Part shown: positions 22,757-35,358 of the stretch, one piece after another
Numbering within the stretch: the first letter of the stretch is position 1
Layout: the number at the start of each line of letters is the position of its first letter
Origin: Iris pallida
Lineage: Eukaryota > Streptophyta > Magnoliopsida > Asparagales > Iridaceae
Reading direction: 5' to 3'
NCBI GenBank assembly: GCA_029216955.1
Contig: JANAVB010029819.1
Coordinates: 37,861,488-37,925,487 of the forward strand
Length of the DNA stretch: 64,000 bases
The notes under the pieces: model-generated
Databases searched by the model: none
Seen by the model: the letters and a program-made list of their open reading frames with translations, nothing else
What the model was told of the DNA's origin: nothing
Position numbers and translations under genes: made by a program

Positions 22757-23927
22757 GCTCCCTCTCTCCTTGAATGACGTCCATGAGAGATGACATCGTT
22801 ACATCATGCCCCACTTCGTAGAATCTTTCCAGAAACATGTGCTTGAAGCCGTCAAAAGAATGAATGCAGTTGTCGGAAAGGTTGCGGTACCAATCGAACG
22901 CGATCCCCTCCAATGCTCCGATGAATAATCGCGTGAGGATGGCATCACTATGCAGAAAATGGTCGGTTGTGACCTCAAAGTAAGTCATGTACCAACTAGC
23001 AGAGGTCTTCCCATCATAAGAATCGATATGGAACGGCTTGTACCAGGGTAAAAAAGGCACGCCTCTCCATGCAACGGGATATGGCTGCCGTATTCTGAGA
23101 TCCTGAGAGGAGTCTCGGGCATTGAACATTGCTCGAAGCTCCTCGACTTCCCTCCTTGCCTCATTGACTTCATCTACAGCTGAAGGAACGGATGGTGCTA
23201 AGGGATCATCACCCTAAGGAAGGGCGGTCGTGTTGGAGTCTGCGTTGACTGCGGGTCCCCGGCTTGTTTGTTCGAGCGTCCTCGCTGGTTGAGTTGGCAA
23301 GGCAGCTTTGATCTCGTCTACGGACTTGATCAAGGACAAGAGCATGGCTTCCAGCACTTCTAGCCATTGTCGGTCATAAGGTGCTTCATGATCATCGTCA
23401 GCCATAAAGATTGTCCTCACGTGGGTAGAGGTGGAAGGGATTGTGGCAGAGGTACTCTTTGTGCCGTACCCTTGTATAGAGAAATCGTCAGAGAATGTCG
23501 GAATATCATCTTTCTCTGACTCGGAAGGGGTGCTACCCCCTGTGCAGGAAGCCGTATCATCTTGGTGAGGGTGGTTGCCTTTAGGGAAATCCAATTCTGT
23601 TGTAGAGTTCTGGGGGATCTCTACCCCCTGTGTGTGCTCTTGGTACATCGGGTTGTCGCATATATTGAGGGGACTGCTACTCCCAGCTTCATCTACTCTC
23701 AAAGAGGCCAACGATCCACCCCCAGGTGCTGGAAGCTTCTTTTTGGATCGAGTGCCTAAATAGACACCCCCTGTGGTTGTCGGTAGGAACCCTCCAGATG
23801 AGGGTCTCCTCGCAATACTGGCCGAGTTCGCCGGGCTAGAAGAGCCTGTCTTCTTTCCTCCCTTGCGAACCTTCTGAGCTGAATTACAGGAAGCAAGAGG
23901 AAACCCCTCGTCTCCCAGAATTTGCAC
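22757..23927 (-). pseudogene. Tat copy 2 gag, upstream part
   Basis: Two frames, 23,927-23,214 and 23,129-22,746, together match copy 1 gag. The first is the low-complexity N-terminal part ending with KSVDEIKAALPTQP. The second carries PYPVAWRGVPFLP, YMTYFEVTTDHF, GALEGIAFDWYRNLSDN and FLERFYEVGHDV. An in-frame stop near 23,214 separates them. At 22,756 the frame runs into the CACTA-like element. Confidence 0.85.
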
Positions 23928-24133
23928 CTGTTTTTTGAGTTATTGTCGGACAGGTGCTGGCTGCTGCAGTCGTTGGAAAACTGACTGCCGATCTTCAGGT
24001 GCTGCTAATTTGTTGTAACAGCAGTAGATGATGACTTGGGTGCAACGATGCCCTGAGAGGGACTCATTTCATGCTGATGCTGCCATCTTGCGTTTGTGAG
24101 TAATCACGTCACGTAAGTCGGTAGGAAGCTGCT

Positions 24134-25110
24134 CTACCTTTGCACCAAACTTGCGAACTCAGGTATCCCGAGCGCACGGTGCTTAGACATCATGTTTGCT
24201 CCCTGATCCGTGGCTAGTAAAAGCACTTGCTCCGGATCTTTGGAGGGAGACTTTAAAGACCCATCATGTCCGTTAGTCCTGGGGGATTGGACGCGGGTGG
24301 TTCTGTACAACTTTTCGTCAGGAGCCCGTGTAACAGTCAACGGGGCTCGCTGACAGTCAGCAACTTGGACAGTTGACTGGGCTGGTTGGGCCCACACTGC
24401 CCTAGACTTTTTTGACTTAGCATCCGAAGGCGTATGGTAAAAAGAGTCCAAATTGGCACATCCCATATTTTCAATGGGCCGCATGGCGTCGGGCCCGCAT
24501 GAGAGGCGGTCGAATACATAGCTTCTGACAAGGCCGCATGAGACATCATGTCTGAGGCCAGGATTGGTTGTCGCATGGACCATCTTCTTGCGGCTAGAGC
24601 TGGCTGTCGCATGGACCTTCTTTCTGCGGCCAGAGTTGGCTGCCGCATGAGTTGTCTGCCTGCGGCCAGAGTTGGCTGCCACATGGACAGACTATCGATC
24701 TCCTCTATGTGGCTTCTTCTTTGTCCGTATGGATTTTCCTTGTGCCCCCAAAAACTCAGCATCGTAGTGTTTTCCTCTGCTGGATTTGGGGACAGTGGGG
24801 TCCTCTGCGGTCGGAAACAAAGCCGTGGGAGAGTTCTGGTCACCATCTTGGGCTGCAGAAGGAGCTTCTTCGAAAACTTGGTCGGGGGCAACAGTTTTGC
24901 GCACCGACATCTTGCGAGTCCTTTTTGGGTTAGCTCGCTTCTGAGACGGGCTAGCGCTCCCTTCAGAGAGCATTTCTTCGAAGGCTTGTTGGTCGAAATG
25001 AACCACAAGCATTTGCTACGTAGAGCCGATCTTGGACGCATCAGATTACATCACCAGCTTCTCATCAAAAGAGAAGGACGTCTCCAGCAGAGTCTTCATC
25101 GTGTTTGCCA
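24134..25110 (-). pseudogene. Tat copy 2 ORF1, frameshifted
   Basis: This is homologous to copy 1 ORF1. FDQQAFEEMLSEGSA is readable in one frame and AANSGRRxxxHAAA repeats in another at 24,682-24,560. The repeat DNA again contains GGCCGCAT/ATGCGGC blocks. At least two shifts disrupt it. Confidence 0.7.
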
Positions 25111-25199
25111 TAAAAAATTAAAGACAGGTATTACAGAACACTGAAATTGATTGCAAACTCGTTTGTACAAAAAAACGCCTAGAAAGAAATCCTAGGAAA

Positions 25200-26077
25200 C
25201 AATCTAAGTACAATTGTTTAGTTTTGATTCTGGGGGTGACGGTGGAGGCTCGAGAAAGTGCTATCAACTCTGTCTTACTCCGTGGACTATCTAACGCAGT
25301 CTTTAGATCTTGAAGAAATTACTTTCTTGAAGGTTACCAGCCTTTTGTAGGGGTGTGGCATCCTGCTATTTATAATAGAATGTATGTTAAGCCGTATAGA
25401 TGGCCTGCGGCCACGTGGTAGATTGGCACGCGAAGACCCGCTCTTTGGCTGCCATCCGTCGATTTGTTGGGATTTCGTTACAGCAAATCTGGGTAGTTTA
25501 GGACTTGGTCAAATTGCCACGTGTCCTGTCGCAGGGATCATCAATTTTTAGCCGCATAGATCTCTCAGTCTTCGATCAGGTGGGGTCGCATGAGACTCAT
25601 ACGGCTTAAGTCGTAAACTTCCTTAGTCCAGACATAGCTTAAGCATTTAAACCGTATAGATTTTGTATTTTGGCCGCATAAAGCTCATGCGGCTTGGATC
25701 ACAGTTACTCTTGGCTGCATGAAGCTTGGAGACTTTTTGGGGCCGCATATGTCTGAGCCGCATAAGGTTCATGCGGCTTAGGTGACACTCCTTCTGGCCG
25801 CATGAAGGCGTACGAACCTTGCTTTTGGGCGACGTCTCACATCTTATCTTTTTGGTGTCATAGTTGTCATTTTTGTCAGTTTTGACAGGACTTGTCAGCT
25901 TTATCAGACGAACTGCTCCTCTTGGCCGCATATCTTCCTTCTGCAGCTGGTTGTCGACGGGCCGCATATGTCATTGAACCAGTCATGCGGCTTTCATTTA
26001 TGCGGACCTGTTTGGCTAAAAGTACCTATGCGGCAATTTGTAATCCGCATGAACCCCATATTTTTCATGCTTCTACA
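25200..26077 (-). repeat. 5' LTR of Tat copy 2 (left edge approximate)
   Basis: It starts TGTAGAAGCAT on the minus strand at 26,077, has TATAAATAG at about 25,363 and holds about 15 GGCCGCAT/ATGCGGC blocks in both orientations between 25,545 and 26,055. It matches copy 1 in layout. The bases at 26,078 onward belong to a copia gag. Confidence 0.75.
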
Positions 26078-26300
26078 ATTAGGACTAATCTTAGAACATG
26101 TAACAGGGATGACATGTTTGCCTAATTTGATCTCTAACTTTTTAGAGATTGCATAAGACTCCTCAAATTTAACAGTCATATCCGTGAGTCTTTGCTCAGC
26201 GACTAGGTGTCTCTTCTTCTCTATGTCATAAAGTTCTTGCACCTTGATGTAGTCTATTTTTTTCTTTTCTTTGGTGAGGATAGTCTCATAATAGTCCAAT
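26078..26300 (-). pseudogene. Coiled-coil tail of the outer copia gag
   Basis: The frame reads VQELYDIEKKRHLVAEQRL and EESYAISKKLEIKLGKHV, a charged heptad-like stretch of the kind that follows the zinc knuckle in long copia gags. It is cut by the Tat LTR. Confidence 0.45.
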
Positions 26301-26749
26301 TTAATTTTGGTTATCTCTTTCGTGTTACCGATAGTAGTTGTCTCTTTAATGTCTTCAATAATTAGACAATCTAGCTACTTCGGTTGTGTACGCCTTAATC
26401 TATTTGTGAGATTGCTTGTACTTGTCTAACACATTTCTATGCTCTTTAAGTAGTTCGCTAAAAGCATTTTCTAACTCATCAAAAGCAAAATCATCATAAA
26501 GAGGGTTCTTAACTTTTTTATATGCCATTAGACAGATATTTGCACTATTGCTGGGTCTGTCCTCCTCTTCTGACTCACTGGTCTCACTTTTGTGCTAGAT
26601 GCTGGTATTTGCGTACTTTCGACCAGTTGTAGCTTTTTGCTTGATCTCGGTCGGGTTCCAGACGGAAAGAGAAAACCAATTGGAACTGCTCACATCACAG
26701 TAGTCGTAGTTGCGTATGGATAAATTTTCTTTGATAGTGGATAGTCCTT

Positions 26750-27650
26750 CTTCATATGCCTTGACTTCTTACATCCAAAGTAGATAGTTTTTTCTTCATT
26801 GCTTTCATGGATGTCTTTCTTCTCTTAGTTTGATCTCTCAAACTTCAAGAATTTTTTGAAGCTTTTGACCAGCAGGGCCTGTTCTTTACCATCGGAATCT
26901 TTTTCGTCAGAATCATTGTATGAGACTCTTTTGGCATGAGCTTTGAAGGCTATTGATTTTTCTTTGGGAGTTGCTTCTTCAAATCCTTGCAAGTCTAGCT
27001 CATTGGTCATGAGCTTGCCCATCAGTGTCTCCAATGTCATCGTGGTGAGGTCGTTTCCTTCTATGATCACGGTGAACTTCGGGTTTCATTTTTTTTGTTA
27101 GAGCCCGTAGTACCTTCCTGATCTTCTCATGATTGCTGTAATCCTTACCAAGAGATTGTAGAGGATTAGTAATGTCAAGGAAACGAGTGAACATTTGTGT
27201 AATTGACTCACCAGATTTTATATTAAATGATTCGTATTCTTGTGTCAATCTACTGATTTTGGATTCCTTCACTTGGGAAATCCTTTCATGACTTACCTCA
27301 AGAAGTCTCCACATTTTATTAGATGTCGTACAGGTTGATACGCAATTAAACTCAGTTTTGTCAATTATACAGAATAATGCATTGATGGCTCGTGCATCTA
27401 GACTAGCCTGTGTCTTTTCATGCTCGATGTATTTGTCATGTGACTTGTCTACTAATACACCATCAATCACTGTTCTAGGAAATTTCTTGTAACCATCTAT
27501 AAATATCGACCAAAGATCGAAATCTAGTGACTTTAGAAAGAAACTCATCTGTGTTTTCTAGTAGGTGTATTTGTTCTATCAAATAGTGGGGGTCTATTTG
27601 TGGATTGTCCTTCACCGTTGAATATAGATTTAACAGATGCCATAGATATA
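26750..27650 (-). pseudogene. Copia gag (UBN2-type) remnant
   Basis: The start MASVKSIFNGEGQSTNRPPL lies near 27,640 in one frame. The frame at 27,548-27,060 carries SLDFDLWSIFIDGYKKFP, CTTSNKMWRLLEVSHE and the MFTRFLDITNPLQSLG segment of the gag polypeptide of copia elements. A decayed zinc knuckle (CKKSRHMKKD) is readable near 26,770. Frameshifts separate the pieces. Confidence 0.8.
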
Positions 27651-27683
27651 TATACTCTCTTGATGGTTATGTATATGTATAAC

Positions 27684-27698
27684 CTGCTCTTATACCAA
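27684..27698 (-). other. Primer-binding site, initiator tRNA-Met type
   Basis: The minus strand reads ATTGGTATAAGAGC directly after the LTR. The usual copia site is TGGTATCAGAGC; one base differs. Confidence 0.75.
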
Positions 27699-27699
27699 T

Positions 27700-28886
27700 T
27701 GTAAGACCGTTGAGCACCTCTAGAGAGGGGTGAATAGAGTGTGTGCATGTGCAGCAGAAAATATCACCAATTAAAAATTTAGAACTCTATATACTATAGT
27801 AGGTAAAAGCAAACGATATGAGAGTAAATAATTTGCAATAAAGTAAGAGTCAAGAAGATCAAACTTAGTGGCACAACAATATATACTGGTTTTCCTCTGA
27901 GAAGACTAGTACAGTCTTGAGTACTCTTGCTCGATGTTAATCTACTACGGCACAAGCTAATTGAGAGCTTGCAGTCTCTTACAACATCGTACTTGGCGAC
28001 GAGCGCACGACCGACTCCAGAGGGCGACTTGAAAATTAGAACTTTTTTTGTATGCAGCCTCCAATACAACTCTTCAACACCAAACTCTAGATTAAATAGA
28101 AACTGTACTAGCTTATCTAAGAGTATTATAGGCTTGATTTGAAAGTGTAGCTCATAGAAAACACTTAGGAATGAATAGAGAAGAGAAGATTGAATGAATG
28201 AGTGATTTGTAAATGTGAAAGTTCTTCTTTATTTATAGTATTTTTGTAGACCGAATTCGGGGAGAGTTCGGATGCAGAAATCTCGTATTCGAACGTTGTA
28301 TGCTGATTTAGAGGGAATTCAAAATCAAATTTAAAACTGACTTGAACCGAACTCGGGCCGAGTTCTGGCCGAGTTCTGCCAGGGTCAGAACAGAACAGTT
28401 TGGGCCAATTTTGGTCAAGTTTGGGGCTTTTTAGTATGTGGACTTTTTGGATACATATTTTTGGATAGGAAGGCTATAATTTTGTGGACTGAAAAAAACA
28501 GTTTGGGCCAATTTTGGTTAGGTTTGGGACTTTTTAGTATGTGGACTTTTTGGATACATATTTGTGGATAGGTAGGCTATAATTTTTGTGGACTGAAAAA
28601 ACCTAAGCAAGTACCGATCTTGATCAATCTTACATATTCTTCCTGGACTCAATAAAAATAAAATTACCGAAGAAATATGAAAAAGACTTGATCTTGATTC
28701 TAGTGCTTTGGGTTCTTGATGACGACGCAATGTTTGTACTTTATAGCAGTAGGACGTAGATTTAGGATGCATATATTCTTCTGACTTGAAACTTGTAAAT
28801 CTGTAACAGTGTATGTATTTTGCGTATCGATCAAAATTGACGTTGATTATCAAAATCATGTGTGATCATTAACCAATGGGCCAACA
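27700..28886 (-). repeat. 5' LTR of the outer copia element (1.19 kb)
   Basis: On the minus strand it starts TGTTGGCCCATTGG at 28,886 and ends CTTACA at 27,700. It contains two near-identical stretches of about 110 bp (28,395-28,495 and 28,500-28,605) sharing GGGCCAATTTTGGT and GTATGTGGACTTTTTGG. Confidence 0.78.
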
Positions 28887-31226
28887 CTAAATGTGTTATT
28901 AAAATTTAGTGCATTCTATTCCTAATGATGAGTCATCTAAGTGACTGTCATCTAAGTTGAATAAGTCTATTCTGGATGAGTCCTTTAGTCTTTTGAGTTC
29001 AGAGACATTTCGGGAGTATGACTTGGCCTCTTCTATTGCTGTAAACTGTTGTTAAACTGAGTCATAGTGGTTGAGATTCTTTAGGAAAAAGTTATGCCAC
29101 TAATGGAGAATAAATAAGTATAACTGGAGTCTAAAATGAGTTCTTGTAATTCATGTCAAGCATCTATGTGTTACTCTCATTGGGTAATAAAATTTGTGCT
29201 TTTTTTCATTGTTGCTTTTATACTATTGAGTGATTGTTTGTAACATATCATGTGTCATAAATATCATCGATCAAGAGAGGTGATGTGCCTGGTGGAACAC
29301 GAAGAATATTCTCTTGGATAGTTTGGTTGGTTTTACCTTTTTGTTTCGTACATAAACTTATAGTGGTTTCTCCAATCGAAAATCAGAACACTTTACAAGG
29401 CCTTTGATAAATTATAAATTGTCTGATCATAGAACACTTTTGACTCAAAGAAAGATTTATTTTCGAAAAATGATACATGCGCTAAAGTAAACATTTTCCT
29501 AAGATCAAAATGCCACTCTCCAATTTCGCAAAATCGATAAGTCACCACTGGGTGTGATTTTGTACAAGTCTAAATTGTACTTGTGCAAGACAAGAACATG
29601 CACGTGTGATAATTCATTCAAATATAGGTTGAAACAACATAGAAACAAAAAATTGAACACACAATATAAGAAGAAAAATAACTTTTTTATTAATAATTTG
29701 AAACGCAGTACAAATATCTCACTAGCAATTGAAATATCATCACGACTTACATTCCATGAAATTAAAAAAATGACTAAGAAGCTGTCATGAAGTATTATTA
29801 TCATTCCATACATCATGCCTCTTTAAAAAATTTAAATCAAAATGCCTTTAGAAGAAACTAGCTTCAAAATACTTTAATTGAAGAGCTTTAAGTTGCCTTA
29901 TGTCTCCTCCTACCTTTGTGTACTCGTGCTATTTTCGACATTTATGGAGAAGAGGGTCAGTACATTGGGAAATACATTATTGAGCAGTACCAACCCAACT
30001 CACCTAAATCGACACAGTAATCGTGTAAAACATATAATTTATTAAAGTGATCTCTCTATTTTGACTAAGTTATATTGATAGTTTATAATCAAGAATGTAA
30101 AATGAAAGCAGGAAAACATAATCATATTACTTACACAGTGATTTCTTACCAACAGTTGATCTGTCTATCCCTGCATAAAACAAGGATTAGTATTTACCGC
30201 CCTTGTAAAAAAAATTTGTTGGCATGCAGCCTATCTATATGATGGTTATTAGTGAATCTGACAACATAAAGAACTATACAGGATATTGTGATGCGTCCTT
30301 CAAGTCCGGGTAGCTAGCCCTACTAAATTATTTCGAGAAAATCCAAACTTTGTGCACAAGTTGTCCATAACCATGCAAATGCATGAACAGTTTAACTATA
30401 AAACATATTATACATAGTATAGAAACTGAAAGAAAGCACTATAAATTCTCTACTTGTACAACAGTTCATTCTTGCGATATCTCAATTCTCACTCGATGTT
30501 ATTCCGATTGGTGACACATTGGTTCCAAACTATTCCAACTATTCAGTAGTACAAACCACATTCATACCGCTTTGCATACTAAGCTTTTACTACATTAATC
30601 TCGTGCATAAATGCACTTAACAGTTACAGTTCCAGGGTTCTAATTCTTAGCATTAATAACATATATGTTGCTTCTTTGTCTATTACTTATACTAGGCATC
30701 ATCTATCTAAGGACTTGAAACGAAACAAAGAATTTTTTACAAGGCACGAAAAAAGGAAAGAAGGACCAAAACCAACCATAATTAGAGAATTTGTCAAGAG
30801 AAGGAGAATCATTTTGCAACGTCAATTCTTAGTTATGCGTCCTCCTGCATTGGCACCAATAAAGGATCAGTACGGTGCTTATATCCTTCATTTCACTTAG
30901 AATGAATGCGGAAACTGATGCAAGTGTGCAATAAAAACAATCATCAAAAATGATAGCAAAAGTACATTCATCAAAACCAAGCACAGATATATATCCAAAG
31001 AAAACTACAACAGAAAGTATGGAAAGATACTCTTATATAGAGTTTATTTGCTAAAACACAATCCACTGCATTTAGGACTTATTCCAATAGAATCCAATCA
31101 ATGAATATGAAATATTCTCTATGTATTCATTCTGATCGATTAGATGCCGAAAGGTTATCCCAATTGACCCAGATCCGACTGAGTCATACTAGCCACATGT
31201 CTACCCAGTGCACTGCCAGGAGCGGG
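28887..31226. other. Intergenic DNA without a supportable gene
   Basis: AT-rich sequence. An open-looking stretch at 28,945-29,053 (KLNKSILDESFSLLSSETFR) resembles a lost exon but has stops on both sides and I do not recognise it. Short frames at 29,505-29,816 and 30,676-30,900 have no domain I know. Part of 29,900-31,230 is probably an old LTR, because its right end abuts chromovirus tail signals at 31,227. Confidence 0.4.
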
Positions 31227-31593
31227 GATTACATAATATACCATTAAGAAAAAATTCGTCCTCGAAACTTTAAAAAAAATCCCTTAACTACTTGAATAAT
31301 GAAGAATACTTCTCCCTTATCTCCGCCTCAAATTTCTAAGTCGATTCTTCGACCGAATGGTTCTGCCAAAGCACGAAAACCAAAAAAACAACACAATTTT
31401 GCAACACATTTTCCTTCATGTCCAATATTTGAACATGCTCTTACGTATAAGATAAGTCTGCACACAGCTCTAGCTGATTGAAATTCACTGCATGACTTGG
31501 ATCATGTATGTATTTTCGAAGTTGAGGAACATAAAAATATCATACACTTCAACCAACTTTGGTGGTAGTGCAACCCGATATGCTACATGTCAA
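31227..31593 (-). mobile_element. Decayed chromovirus 3' end (minus strand)
   Basis: On the minus strand TTTCGAGGACGAATTTTTTC is followed by TGTAATCCCCG at 31,233, the same tail-to-LTR arrangement as the 11,280-11,330 junction but in reverse orientation and degraded. The LTR would extend to the left; its far end was not found. Confidence 0.5.
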
Positions 31594-31994
31594 TAGGGGT
31601 GTGCATCGGTCGGTGGTCGACCTATTTGGTTCCAACCGAAGTCGAATCGAAATTAATCGGTTTGAAAATAAACAAAACCAAACCAAGCCAACCAAATGGT
31701 CGGTTCGGTTTTGAAACTGACCAACTTGGTTCGATTTGGATCGGTTCGACTTGGTCGGTTTTGATCACATAAAAAATGGATTGTACGCTTCTTCTTTTTT
31801 GTGAAACTTCAGTCAACTTGCGCTTTGCAACAGTAAATACATTTCATCAGCTTCAATTCAACTTGCGCTTTGCAGGTAGAGAAAAATGCCAATTATACAT
31901 AAAAAAAATTGTATACATTCAACCAAAAGCCCCTTTCATGTGCATAGGAGCAATTAGAAAAGAATAGGAGCCGCCAACACTCCTCTTTGAGACT

Positions 31995-34765
31995 TGTAGC
32001 TCCCCTTTCCAAAAAATTTTGAATTTTATTTTTATTTTTATTTGATTAGTTTACATTTAATTTTATATGAACATAGGAGTTGTGACTAAGCCCACAGGTG
32101 ATTTATGACCAGCTTGTGGTCACATGATCTCTAGCTAGCTTATATATGTATTATTTAGATATTTTATATTTTTCTACAACTTTTGGATATTTTTAGGTAT
32201 TTAATATTTAAGGTTTTATTATTTTTAAGGACTTTCAGGATTTACTGTAAGGTCATACGGGGGTATTTCTGGGCCAAATATTTTTATTTAGGCTCTACAT
32301 GACTAAAAATATTTTCTAGAATATTTTAGAATTTTTTTGAATGTTTTTAGAAATTTTTATATAATTAAAAACTATAGAAATTATATTTTATAGGCTTTGG
32401 AAATTTACTGTGAGGTCACACGATGATATTTAAGTAATTTTCTGGATTTTTCTGCAATTTATTTTAATTTGTTTGGACTTAAAATGATTTTTAAATAATT
32501 TTTTGAATTAAATAAATAAATACCCAAAAATCTACCCAGGGGGGCCCACCTGTCGGCGCCAACTGCTACAGTGACCGCCTCTCTCTCTCCTATATATATA
32601 TTATTATATTTGTCCACCCTAATTAAATTCCAGCAGCCTTTTGTGGGAGAACTCATCTAGGGTTACCGACTTCCCGAAGCGATTGCCGCCAACTTCGACG
32701 TGCTTTTCGTGCACCATTTTTTTTGTTGGATTCGTATCGAGGTAAGCTTTCTGAATATGTAATTTATTTTTGTAGATATTATTCCTAAATTTCTGGAAAA
32801 TTCGTAGAGTGTCGGTTGTCCGAAACTTGACACGTTTCGGTATTTTCGAGATTCTGGGAGGACCGGAAATTGAAATCATGAACCGTTTGAAGTTTCAGAA
32901 AGCTAACACAGTGATCTACGACATATATTTTTTTAGAAATTAATTCGTTCATCTAGTATTTTAATTATTTTGTTGAACTCAGAATTGATCGATTGATCAC
33001 CGTTATGGTCACGATTAGCCATAACGGCAATATCTTTTGACCAAAGCGTGATTTTGCGGCACAGTTGATTCTAGCGCACCCATGGCATTGAAATCTACCA
33101 AGATGCACTTTCAAAATCTAGATTTCACAGTGTTTGACTAGATAGTCAATGGCACGTCTCGATTTGCGTGTCATAGTTTCCAAAATTGGGAAACACGACT
33201 TTTGATGGCCAAACTTGCATGTTTAGATTATATTCAAATTATTATTAGGTTAAATTAGGTTTTAAGTGAATTATTCTAGAATTAATTATTATTAGATTAG
33301 TAACCCAACTAGCCACTATTCCATAAATTTAGAACTAGAACATTAAAATTAATTTATAGTTTTCGTGCACGGTTCATGGTACGATATGTGTTATAGGTTG
33401 ACAGCTCCTAGATCGGTATCCCCTTATCCTCGACTTGTGACTACGGTTTGTGCAAGGACCACAGGCAAGATACCTTGCCTCCCTCTAAAGTTTAATTTCA
33501 TGCTCATAGTTTTTCTGTGATTATTTGGTTATCATTTGGTTACTCTAATTCTATGGATTTATATGTTATTATCAGTTCTTTAGTCGACTTGATTTATATA
33601 TGTTCTTCATACCATATTCACTGGTTCTTTGACTTGCCTGTATATCATCTTCATGACTTGATAGTGTAGATATGCCAGGCTTGTTCACCTTATGAGTTCA
33701 TATTAGAGTTGTCCTTACCTGGGTCTTGACTGAGTTGTACCGTATCGTTACTTGTACCTCGACTGGTTCGTGTCATAGAACGAATATGTGTAGTTGAACT
33801 GCTAAATCCTTGTTATTGTTTCCTTGGCACCAGAGTCCACTCGGGACAAGGGTGTTTGTTTTGATCTGTTGCACCAGAGAGTCCACACTCGGAATGAGGG
33901 TGTTTGTCGTGTTTACTTGCATCAGAGAGTCCACACTCGGGACGAGGATATAGTACTTGCACCAGAGAGTCCACACTCGGGACGAGGGTGCCTTGCCGTG
34001 AACTAACCAGAGAGTCCACACTCGGGGCGAGTGTTAGTGATTAGAACTAACCAGAGAGTCCACTCGGGACGAGGGTTAGTGATTAGTTCAAGCCTGCGAG
34101 TCCACTCGGGGCAAGGGTTTGGTATTCCATTGATCTCGTGTTCACTTGTTCATCCAGCAGTTCAGTTACGTGTAGTTGTTCTGGTATTCTAGTTCATAGT
34201 CACCTGTCAGTAGTCACTTGTCGTTAGTCACTTATTAGCAGTTTGGTCGTAGTCTCGTGCCATGTTAAGTGTCGTTTCTTGTTTATATCCTGTTTATATT
34301 ATCATACATGATTAAACTGCTAGATAGGCATGTTTTTATGTATCTTGTTATGTCCTCTGAGGACCTGATGATCTCTTCAAGTTTAGCGATTGCATGGAGT
34401 TGGTTAGCAGAGCGAGATGGTAGAGGATTGCGACGTATGATACAGGTATTTGCTTGTGATATTTCTTTATTATCCTCTCGTGCTTTATATTTCGTATCAT
34501 GATATATTCTGCTTATTTTATAGACTCATATCATTCTTGGAGTCTAATCAAACAATATGATAATGGACTGCAGACCATGATCCATAATTGTTCATTCATG
34601 TTTTATATTCTTATTATGGATTGAGATATAGACTGCATTGCCATGACTTGGCAGTATACCATAGCCTTGACAGCGTTTACGTATTCGAGTCGGGCTGAAG
34701 TCCGCTCGTTACATAGCTGGCTTGCTCACGAGCTCGCGTCCGAAAAGCGGGTGCAGGTCGTGATA
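31995..34765 (+). repeat. 5' LTR of the non-coding element
   Basis: It starts TGTAGCTCCC and ends GTCGTGATA, where the other copy has GTGACA. It has a TATATATATA stretch at about 32,590 after CTCTCTCTCC, and a tandem block at 33,830-34,110. Confidence 0.85.
33826..34112. repeat. Tandem AGAGTCCACACTCGGG repeats in the 5' LTR
   Basis: About eight units of 36-50 bp share CAGAGAGTCCACACTCGGGA followed by CGAGGG. The core GTCCACACTCGGGACGAGG can fold weakly on itself. The same array is in the 3' LTR at 37,250-37,545. Confidence 0.9.
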
Positions 34766-35358
34766 AGTTTTTTTTGTAGCCCATGCAGGTCAGAGCATAT
34801 CGTATCGGTTACGTTATTGTACCGGTACGAGCCTGCGAATATGACTAAACCTTAGTAATCTCAATCCACTCTGCCTTGAAAATTCTTCTAGAAATTCTCT
34901 ACGTCCTTGAAAACTCCATATTTGCTCCCGATTATACTTTCTTGCTTTCCGTACCATTGAATCTCGTCACTTCCTATTCCGGGTGACGAATGATCGTGAT
35001 GTCTAGAATTCATCAGAAATTCTTAAATTATAGTATAATATTGCATGATTATTGAGTATTGGTTGTTTATAGATATGAGGGATTATAGATGACATACGCC
35101 CAAAATATCCGTTGGTAGAATTGTTAGCAACTAGTTAGAAGACTATAAAATTTTAATGACCGTGTTTTGAGGAGTAGTGTGACCAAAGGTAGGTAGAAGT
35201 CCCCAAGTATTCGGAGTTATAAAATGGCTAAAGAAGGTTATAGAATATTTTTGAGAAATTAAAATTGAGGAGATTAAGGAAATAGTGGACTTTGAATTTT
35301 AAGGAATAGTTATGAATTAGAATTTCGAGAACGAAATTATTTTTAAGGTAAGTAAATT
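34766..35358 (+). other. Internal region of the non-coding LTR element
   Basis: 593 bp without an open frame of note. GGTCAGAGCAT near 34,789 may be a decayed tRNA-Met primer site (usual TGGTATCAGAGC). It ends with AATTTCGAGAACGAAATT and an AAGGTAAG purine tract. Confidence 0.7.

Larger units (their letters stand above)
15714..26077 (-). mobile_element. Ty3/gypsy retrotransposon, Tat-type, copy 2 (5' LTR to protease; interrupted)
   Basis: This is the same family as copy 1, in the same orientation. From 26,077 leftward: 5' LTR, ORF1, gag, CACTA-like insertion at 17,813-22,756, rest of gag, protease. It ends abruptly at 15,714, where the chromovirus LTR begins, so RT, integrase and 3' LTR lie off the left edge. 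The outer edge ATGCTTCTACA at 26,077 is followed by copia gag sequence, so copy 2 is inserted in that copia element. Stops and shifts occur in every coding block. Confidence 0.88.
26078..28886 (-). mobile_element. Ty1/copia element, 5' LTR and gag remnant, split by Tat copy 2
   Basis: The minus-strand order is LTR (28,886-27,700), a tRNA-Met-type primer site, gag, zinc-knuckle remnant and coiled-coil segment, cut at 26,077 by the Tat copy 2 LTR. The pol part and 3' LTR would lie beyond the nested stack, off the left edge. Confidence 0.8.

Noticed and set aside
33813..34021. Open frames with repeated VDSLVQ-type peptides
   Set aside because: They are translations of the LTR tandem array and appear in several frames.
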